This document shows positions 55,451 to 64,000 of a stretch of DNA of 64,000 nt, one piece after another. The DNA comes from Mesostigma viride (taxonomy: Eukaryota > Streptophyta > Mesostigmatophyceae > Mesostigmatales > Mesostigmataceae): assembly GCA_009746045.1 (NCBI GenBank), contig RPFO01000310.1, forward strand, positions 1,000,234-1,064,233. The letters are read 5' to 3'. How positions within the stretch are numbered: the stretch's first letter is position 1; each line of letters starts with the position of its first letter. Made by a program: the position numbers and the translations under genes. The notes beneath the pieces were generated by a model, which saw only the letters and a program-made list of their open reading frames with translations, made no database searches and had not been told where the DNA came from.

Positions 55451-56213
55451 GCGGCCGCTGCCTCTGCACGGCCTGTAGCCATGCCGCCAAGTGTGCGACC
55501 GAAAAGATCGCCATTGCCTGAATCTGCTTGATTCGAATGGGCCGAACATACTTGGCATGAGATACAAACAGGAGTGCACATGGGTGACAACACGTCATTG
55601 ACTATCCACAGAGAAGGCCAGGTGCATCCACACAAATTCGATGCGTTGCTATGCTCACGATTTGGTGTGGGCAGTTGATCTGGGGCAGTGCCGACAATGT
55701 TGGGGTGAAATTTTCATGGTGACACGCTCTCCTCTTCCACGCATTCTTTGGTACAAAGCCAAGGGCTTGATCTGTCACACGTTGAGCCCTTCAAGCCTGC
55801 CTTGTACAGCAGTGAACACTGTTTGCCTCGTGTGTCCTAGTTCGGCTGCACAAATGGCGCGTGGTTTTAGGTTTGGGGGGATCTGCTACTTTTGACTGTG
55901 ATGCATTCAACTCGGTTACGTGCATGTGCGTTTGGAATGATATCGGCAACAGCTAGGTGCACGCTACCTGCTTGCAGACGGGCATGTAGAGGGTTTGACA
56001 GTTGTAGCTAGCTAGTTATTATCATACTGGTTGTCTCTTTGATACTGTTGCGTGCTACTGAATGGCATGCGTGCCAATCCTGCGGGTTGTTTCATCGATG
56101 AGTTGGGGAAAGGATGGCAATGAGAGAAGATTTTCAAGACAAACTTTAAACAAAAGGTCAATGGCAACATGGGAGAAAAATCTTTTTTGATATAAAATGG
56201 AACTACAAAAACA

Positions 56214-56235
56214 ATGCATGCATGCATGCATGCAT
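56214..56235. repeat. (GCAT)n microsatellite
   Basis: About five GCAT units; unit 1 has about two at 25294-25302. Confidence 0.9.
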
Positions 56236-56314
56236 AATTGTAGCGATGAAAAGTGTGCAAATAGGCCACGGCTACATGATTAATGAAAATTAATGAATGC
56301 TGCCTGCCTGCTGT

Positions 56315-56658
56315 ATTGTTTACTATATAGTTCCACCACAAGAATGCACAGGTTCATGGTGACAGGACACAACCTTGCCAACGGCCTGCCTGCGTGCTCT
56401 ATTGTTTACTACATAGTTCCACCACAAGAATGCACAGGTTCATGGTGACAGGACACAAACTTGCCAACGGCCTATCTGCCCGCTCTATTGTCTACTATAT
56501 AGTTCCACCACAAGAATGAACAGGTTCATGGTGACAGGACACAACCTTGGCAACGGCCTGCCTGCCTGCTCTATTGTTTACTATGTAGTTCCACCACAAG
56601 AATGAACAGGTTCATGGTGACAGGACACAACCTTGCCAACGGCCTGCCTGCGCAGTAG
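56315..56658. repeat. 86-bp repeat, 4 copies
   Basis: ATTGTTTACTATATAGTTCC recurs at 56315, 56401, 56487 and 56573. Each copy carries AGGTTCATGGTGACAGGACA. Unit 1 has a single copy (about 25385-25470). Confidence 0.92.
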
Positions 56659-57917
56659 GCATGGTGGGGTGCTGCCGTGTGGAGTTGTTGAGTTGCTCGA
56701 GTTGAGTTGAGTTGATCGAGTTCACTCCCGCGCCGGTGGTCCGACAGGGTTATTAATAGTGGATCCAAAGACTGGTCCGACCAGGGGTGGCAAACAAGTG
56801 CGGAGTGTGCACCGACGTGGTCGACCGGCCCGGCTCGTACTGCGCGTGCAGATGACAGCAACTAGGGGGGTGGGCATGCCAGCGCGCCGGGCATGCAAGG
56901 GCGACTCACAGGAGTGTCACACCAGTGGTGGCCGGTTTGGCAGCGTTGAGGGCAGAGCCAAGTATTATTGTTGCAGCCCGACATATAGCCCGCAGAATAA
57001 CGATAGGGTTTTGTGCGCAGACTTGCCTCTGTTTACCTACTCGAGAGAGATTCCGGGGAACCGGATTTGTTTGCAATGGCATTTCATTTTGGGTTCCCGG
57101 CCTCGAGTTTGGCGCTCTGAACCTGGACTGGTCCGGATCTGACTGGGAAACGCCAACAGAAGCACGCCAGCAGGTTGACCCCTTGTACTGTGTGCCGATG
57201 ATAGCACTCAGGGAGTGGGTACGCCAGCACGAGGGAGTACAGGCCACGGATATCAGGGAGTGTCCCAGCAGTGGTGGGCACAGCCAAGGATAATTGTTTC
57301 AGCCCACATATCCTGCAAACTAAAAAGAGGGAACTGTACGCATGTTTGCCTCTGGTTACTAACACTACCTCAAGCACAGGCACACACAGCAGACGAGGCG
57401 GACGCGTCAGATCGCGGTGAGCTGGCACCAAGCCCACCCAGCTCGGGCGCGTTATCCCGTACCTGGTCTCCCCCTGGCTTCGCGCGCCCAGGTTGTCACC
57501 ATTGGACCTTCCAGGACAGGCTCCGTCGGGGCATGTGCAATCCCTGAGAAGACAGGCGCGAGCCCGGGGGCATGGATTCATTACGCATCTGGGGGCAGAT
57601 GATCCACAAAGAGCGCTGGCAGAAGGTTGCGTTAGCCACAGTCCCCAAGTCCGTGGGGAAGCTGCGTGTGACGCGGATCGGCAAACAATGTGGGCCGTGG
57701 CACCTGCCCTCGTACCACTAGATCGACTGCTTGAAACTCCACCATCCATCCCACCCCACTCACCAAGGATTTATGCCCCTGTGACGCAGTCCATGTATGT
57801 GTGTTTTGATTAGTTATTATATGATCAGCCAACATGTTCTACCAAGGTCTAAACCCCAGCTGGGCCCAGCACCCCAGCGTGTCGGATAACTTATGATTAG
57901 AAAGCGAAATAGAGGCA

Positions 57918-58909
57918 TGCACACTTCTAGTATCATGACACCACCAACGTTAACCATGCACTAGAAGCCAGTTAGTTTAGGCGGTGCATGTAATGGAGAT
58001 AAGAAAAGGTTACCTGCGACTGTCAGGCTTTCAACGCCGCAGTATCTGCTGAAGGCTTTTCCATGCACTCATGCATTATGACGCAACATCAAGGAGACGG
58101 CAACCAGCGCAACATGACCACAACATTGATGCTCTCATACCTGGCAGCCGCCCCATGTTCAAAGGGACATGGTCTGGACACTTCCCACCCCCATGTCACC
58201 TGGCCACCCATCCCCCAGGCAGCGTGGCGGAAGCTGCAGGTCATACTGGTTAAAGAACTGAGCACTGGGAAAGGCCTTGCACGCACATGCCCACGCGAAT
58301 ACGATCTTGTATGCTTGCACATAGGACTGGGACGTTCTGGGAAGGGAAGGCAGCGGACCAATCACACGCCGGATCGCCGGCCATGACTTCACCATTACTT
58401 CCTCGAGCTTGCTCGTGCTTCCCTGGTACGTGGTGCACCGCCCACCTCGTGCCGGACCAGCACCGCCTTCATCCACAGTTCGGCCACTTTGATAGAGGCA
58501 CAGAAGCGGCTTGTCTTCAACCCACTGGCCGGTATTCCGTATCTACCAGTCAAGTGAGCCCTGACACTAACCTGCGTGGCTCCAGGGGGCCAAGCCTTTC
58601 TCAGTTACCGGCAGGTGCTCACTTGGCTGGTCAGACGTCTTCCGTTTGGTTGAAAACCGCAACACCCCCAGCTAGTCCCCCCTCCTTTCTCTGAGGGTAA
58701 TCAGTGCTGAGTCATCCCAGTCCATGTGGTGCAACCCAAGCCAGTATGAAGATCAAAAGTGTCCCTCTCCGCACTGTATGACCGGTTCCCATTATTAGCA
58801 GCTGAGGTTGCTGTCACAACTCCCAAACAGCTGGCCCCCTCTTTTCTGCGCAGCCCTGCTGAAGCAAGTGCATGGAATACGGGGGCTACCGTGTGACCAG
58901 CTGCGAATC
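57918..58909. repeat. Unit 3 leader module
   Basis: Third copy of the 1-992 module, starting TGCACACTTCTAGTATCATG. It marks a third tandem unit that continues past the window. Confidence 0.85.
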
Positions 58910-61900
58910 ATGTTGTGTGGAGCTGTAGTTGCGCGACAAACAGGTGGAGAATGCTCTATCATACGCCAATGTGAGGTCGGGTGTTATACCAGTCAGCACG
59001 TTGGGTGGAGCTGTAGTTGCGTGACCAACAGGCGGAGAATGCTCTATCATACGCCAATGTGAGGTCGGGTGTTATATCAGTCAGCATGTTGGGTGGAGCT
59101 GTAGTTGCGTGACAAACAGGCGGAGAATGCTCTATCATACGCCAATGTGAGGTCGGGTGTTATACCAGTCAGCATGTTGGGTGGAGCTGTGGTTGCGTGA
59201 CAAACAGGCGGAGAATGCTCTATTATATGCCAATGTGAGGTCGGGTGTTATACCAGTCAGCATGTTGGGTGGAGCTGTAGTTGCGTGACAAACAGGTGGA
59301 GAATGCTCTATCATACGCCAATGTGAGGTCGGGTGTTATACCAGTCAGTATGTTGGGTGGAGCTGTAGTTGCGTGACGAACAGGTGGAGAATGCTCTATC
59401 ATACGCCAATGTGAGGTCGGGTGTTATACCAGTCAGGATGTTGGGTGGAGCTGTAGTTGCGTGACAAACAGGTGGACAACGCTCTATCATACGCCAATGT
59501 GAGGTCGGGTGTTATACCAGTTGCGATGTTGGGTGGAGCTGTAGTTGCGTGACGAACAGGTGGAGAATGCTCTATCATACGCCAATGTGAGGTCGGGTGT
59601 TATACCAGTCAGCATGTTGGGTGGAGCTGTAGTTGCGTGACAAACAGGCGGAGAATGCTCTATCATACGCCAATGTGAGGTCGGGTGTTATACCAGTCAG
59701 CATGTTGGGTGGAGCTGTAGTTGCGTGACAAACAGGTGGACAACGCTCTATCATACGCCAATGTGAGGTCGGGTGTTATACCAGTCAGCATGTTGGGTGG
59801 AGCTGTAGTTGCGTGACGAACAGGTGGAGAATGCTCTATCATACGCCAATGTGAGGTCGGGTGTTATACCAGTCAGCATGTTGGGTGGAGCTGTAGTTGC
59901 GTGACGAACAGGCGGAGAATGCTCTATCATACGCCAACGTGAGGTCGGGTGTTACACCAGTCAGCATGTTGGGTGGAGCTGTAGTTGCGTGACAAACAGG
60001 CGGAGAATGCTCTATCATACGCCAATGTGAGGTCGGGTGTTATACCAGTCAGCATGTTGGGTGGAGCTGTAGTTGCGTGACAAACAGGCGGAGAATGCTC
60101 TATCATACGCCAATGTGAGGTCGGGTGTTATACCAGTCAGCATGTTGGGTGGAGCTGTAGTTGCGTGACAAACAGGTGGAGAATGCTCTATCATACGCCA
60201 ATGTGAGGTCGGGTGTTATACCAGTCAGCATGTTGGGTGGGGCTGTAGTTGCGTGACGAACAGGCGGAGAACGCTCTATCATACGCCAATGTGAGGTCGG
60301 GTGTTATACCAGTCAGCATGTTGGGTGGAGCTGTAGTTGCGTGACGAACAGGCGGAGAATGCTCTATCATACGCCAATGTGAGGTCGGGTGTTATACCAG
60401 TCAGCATGTTGGGTGGAGCTGTAGTTGCGTGACAAACAGGTGGAGAATGCTCTATCATACGCCAATGTGAGGTCGGGTGTTATACCAGTCAGCATGTTGG
60501 GTGGAGCTGTGGTTGCGTGACAAACAGGCGGAGAATGCTCTATCATACGCCAATGTGAGGTCGGGTGTTATACCAGTCAGCATGTTGGGTGGAGCTGTAG
60601 TTGCGTGACGAACAGGCGGAGAATGCTCTATCATACGCCAATGTGAGGTCGGGTGTTACACCAGTTGTGTTGTTGGGTGGAGCTGTAGTTGCGTGACGAA
60701 CAGGTGGAGAATGCTCTATCATACGCCAATGTGAGGTCGGGTGTTATACCAATCAGCATGTTGGGTGGAGCTGTGGTTGCGTGACGAACAGGCGGAGAAT
60801 GCTCTATCATACGCCAATGTGAGGTCGGGTGTTACACCAGTTGTGTTGTTGGGTGGAGCTGTAGTTGCGTGACGAACAGGTGGAGAATGCTCTATCATAC
60901 GCCAATGTGAGGTCGGGTGTTATACCAGTCAGCATGTTGGGTGGAGCTGTAGTTGCGCGACAAACAGGTGGAGAATGCTCTATCATACGCCAATGTGAGG
61001 TCGGGTGTTATACCAGTCAGCATGTTGGGTGGAGCTGTAGTTGCGTGACAAACAGGCGGAGAATGCTCTATCATACGCCAATGTGAGGTCAGGTGTTACA
61101 CCAGTCAGCATGTTGGGTGGAGCTGTAGTTGCGTGACAAACAGGTGGAGAATGCTCTATCATACGCCAATGTGAGGTCGGGTGTTATACCAGTCAGCATG
61201 TTGGGTGGAGCTGTAGTTGCGTGACGAACAGGTGGAGAATGCTCTATCATACGCCAATGTGAGGTCGGGTGTTATACCAGTCAGCATGTTGGGTGGAGCT
61301 GTAGTTGCGTGACAAACAGGCGGAGAATGCTCTATCATACGCCAATGTGAGGTCGGGTGTTATACCAGTCAGCATGTTGGGTGGAGCTGTGGTTGCGTGA
61401 CAAACAGGTGGACAACGCTCTATCATACGCCAATGTGAGGTCGGGTGTTATACCAGTCAGCATGTTGGGTGGAGCTGTTGTCGCGTGACAAACAGGTGGA
61501 GAATGCTCTATCATACGCCAATGTGAGGTCGGGTGTTATACCAGTCAGCATGTTGGGTGGAGCTGTAGTTGCGTGACGAACAGGCGGAGAATGCTCTATT
61601 ATACGCCAATGTGAGGTCGGGTGTTATACCAGTCAGCATGTTGGGTGGAGCTGTAGTTGCGTGACAAACAGGTGGAGAATGCTCTATCATACGCCAATGT
61701 GAGGTCGGGTGTTATACCAGTCAGCATGTTGGGTGGGGCTGTAGTTGCGTGACAAACAGGCGGAGAACGCTCTATCATACGCCAATGTGAGGTCGGGTGT
61801 TATACCAGTCAGCATGTTGGGTGGAGCTGTAGTTGCGTGACAAACAGGCGGAGAATGCTCTATCATACGCCAATGTGAGGTCGGGTGTTATAGCAGTCAG

Positions 61901-63531
61901 CATGTTGGGTGGAGCTGTGGTTGCGTGACAAACAGGCGGAGAATGCTCTATCATACGCCAATGTGAGGTCGGGTGTTATACCAGTCAGCATGTTGGGTGG
62001 AGCTGTGGTTGCGTGACGAACAGGTGGAGAATGCTCTATCATGCACCAATGTGAGGTCGGGTGTTATACCAGTCAGCATGTTGGGTGGAGCTGTAGTTGC
62101 GTGACAAACAGGCGGAGAATGCTCTATCATACGCCAATGTGAGGTTGGGTGTTATACCAGTCAGCATGTTGGGTGGAGCTGTAGTTGCGTGACAAACAGG
62201 CGGAGAATGCTCTATCATACGCCAATGTGAGGTCGGGTGTTATACCAGTCAGCATGGTGGGTGGAGCTGTAGTTGCGTGACGAACAGGTGGAGAATGCTC
62301 TATCATACGCCAATGTGAGGTCGGGTGTTATACCAGTTGCGATGTTGGGTGGAGCTGTAGTTGCGTGACAAACAGGCGGAGAGTGCTCTATCATACGACG
62401 ATGGGAGGTCGGGTGTTATACCAGTCAGCATGTTGGGTGGAGCTGTAGTTGCGTGACAAACAGGCGGAGAATGCTCTATCATACGACGATGGGAGGTCGG
62501 GTGTTATACCAGTCAGCATTTGGGTGGAGCTGTAGTTGCGTGACAAACAGGTGGAGGATGCTCTATCATACGCCAATGTGAGGTCGGGTGTTATACCAGT
62601 CAGCATGTTGGGTGGAGCTGTAGTTGCGTGACGAACAGGTGGAGAATGCTCTATCATACGCCCATGTGAGGTCGGGTGTTATACCAGTCAGCATGTTGGG
62701 TGGAGCTGTAGTTGCGTGACAAACAGGCGGAGAATGCTCTATCATACGCCAACGTGAGGTCGGGTGTTATACCAGTCAGCATGTTGGGTGGAGCTGTGGT
62801 TGCGTGACAAACAGGTGGAGAATGCTCTATCATACGCCAATGTGAGGTCGGGTGTTATACCAGTCAGCATGGTGGGTGGAGCTGTGGTTGCGTGACAAAC
62901 AGGTGGAGAATGCTCCATCATACGCCAATGTGAGGTCGGGTGTTACACCAGTCAGCATGTTGGGTGGAGCTGTGGTTGCGTGACGAACAGGCGGAGAATG
63001 CTCTATCATACGCCAATGTGAGGTCGGGTGTTATACCAGTCAGCATGTTGGGTGGAGCTGTAGTTGCGTGACGAACAGGCGGAGAATGCTCTATCATACG
63101 CCAATGTGAGGTCGGGTGTTATACCAGTCAGCATGTTGGGTGGAGCTGTGGTTGCGTGACGAACAGGTGGAGAATGCTCTATCATACGCCAATGTGAGGT
63201 CGGGTGTTATACCAGTTGCGATGTTGGGTGGAGCTGTGGTTGCGTGACAAACAGGTGGAGTATGCTCTATCATACGCCAATGTGAGGTCGGGTGTTATAC
63301 CAGTTGGGATGTTGGGTGGAGCTGTAGTTGCGTGACGAGCAGGCGGAGAATGCTCTATCATACGACAATGTGAGGTCGGGTGTTATACCAGTCAGCATGT
63401 TGGGTGGAGCTGTAGTTGCGTGATGAACAGGCGGAGAATGCTCTATCATACGCCAATGTGAGGTCAGGTGTTATACCAGTTGCGATGTTGGGTGGAGCTG
63501 TAGTTGCGTGACCCACAGGTGGAGAATGCAA
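58910..63531. repeat. 88-bp minisatellite, about 53 copies
   Basis: 4.6 kb of the same 88-bp unit as 993-1922. The total length equals 52 periods less one base, explained by one deletion at about 62520 (CATTTGGGTGG). Recurrent variants (GTGGACAACGC, GTTGTGTTGTTGG, CGACGATGGGAGG) occur in several copies, suggesting multi-copy duplications within the array. Confidence 0.95.
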
Positions 63532-63795
63532 CTATCTTTGGCACTTGCTTGAGGCGAGCCAGTAGTGTTGAGGGGGGCGGCACGGGAGTTTTCATGTCCT
63601 GTTTAGGTGCAGAGGAAACAATCGCAAGGAAGAAGCATTCAAACGACAAAACAAAGACCTTTCCCCGAAAACATTTGGAGACTTTTGCTGTGTCAGCACA
63701 ATGTGCCAAGGAATCATGCAGGGAAGGCTGGACCACTGTCTACTTCATCAACATTCCTGCCTCTGTACCCTTGGTAGGGGAAAAGGGGAAATCTC
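63532..63795. other. Unit 3 spacer
   Basis: Counterpart of 1923-2340 and 27776-28070; no recognised gene. Confidence 0.6.
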
Positions 63796-64000
63796 CAGGT
63801 TCAGGCCATAAGAAAGGGGATGCTGGCAAGCAGATCAATGCCACCGCAAGGGGCCGAAACAAACTACCCGATGAAGCACACAGGTTCAGGCCATAAGAAA
63901 GGGGATGCTGGCAAGCAGATGAACGCCACCGCAAGGGGACCAAACAAACTACCCGATGAAGTACACAGGTTCAGGCCATAGGGAGGGGGATGCTGGCAAG
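63796..64000. repeat. 85-bp repeat, cut by window end
   Basis: At least two copies of the 85-bp unit (GGTTCAGGCCATA at about 63798 and 63883, and again at 63968). Continues past the window. Confidence 0.85.

Larger units (their letters stand above)
55451..57917. other. Downstream region of gene B
   Basis: Counterpart of 24538-26760. It includes a (GCAT)n run and the 86-bp repeat listed separately, then the CACAGCCAAG...CAGCCCRACATA direct repeat (about 56955 and 57280). The 58-bp duplication of unit 1 is single here. No recognised gene or clear poly(A) signal. Confidence 0.6.

Noticed and set aside
53102-55579. 825-codon open frame on the - strand
   Set aside because: It lies opposite the kinase/HECT-like/RZ exon, whose GC-rich third positions suppress antisense stops. 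The same antisense frame is broken in gene A and shows no domain.

Overview
The window is eukaryotic nuclear DNA. It has intron-rich genes, long minisatellites and very GC-rich third codon positions in one large exon, and no bacterial-style operons. An alga or other protist is the most likely source, because ankyrin (ANK) arrays, HECT-type domains and kinases are combined with one repeat per exon. I cannot name the organism from sequence alone.

The dominant structure is a tandem segmental duplication. Unit 1 covers 1-26760 and unit 2 covers 26761-57917; both are nearly complete. Unit 3 starts at 57918 and runs off the end. Each unit has the same order: a conserved leader of about 1 kb; an 88-bp minisatellite (about 10.6, 1 and 53 copies in units 1, 2 and 3); an 85-bp and a 78-bp minisatellite; about 2 kb of AT-richer sequence; an 82-bp minisatellite (about 40 and 8 copies); a long series of ANK exons; one 3453-bp terminal exon; and about 2.2-2.5 kb of downstream sequence.

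Each of the two complete units carries one copy of the same large gene on the + strand. Almost every internal exon is 99 nt, phase 0-0, and encodes exactly one 33-residue ANK repeat. Gene A has 6 such exons and a terminal half-repeat. Gene B has 23 and a half-repeat. The last exon encodes, in order, a coiled coil, a Ser/Thr-type protein kinase, a HECT-like E3 region whose catalytic Cys position is Glu, and a C-terminal RZ zinc finger of the RNF213/ZNFX1 type. Minimum products are about 1410 aa (A) and 1932 aa (B). The 5' exon(s) were not found in either copy.

The ANK framework is nearly constant between exons. Differences concentrate at the repeat positions that form the binding surface of ANK proteins. 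Phase-0 exons, unusual splice donors (C at +3), homogenised introns, tandem exon duplications of 596 bp and 2173 bp, and different exon numbers in A and B all fit a fast-evolving modular recognition array on a conserved kinase/pseudo-HECT/RZ chassis. I regard this as the window's candidate undescribed system, possibly an immune-type sensor. The function is inference.

Other content: a TTAA-flanked non-autonomous DNA transposon in gene A with a matching empty site beside it; a related sequence in a gene B intron; a gene-A-only insertion with broken unrecognised coding remnants (15540-18460); and intronic GGGGCC hexamer arrays found only in gene B.
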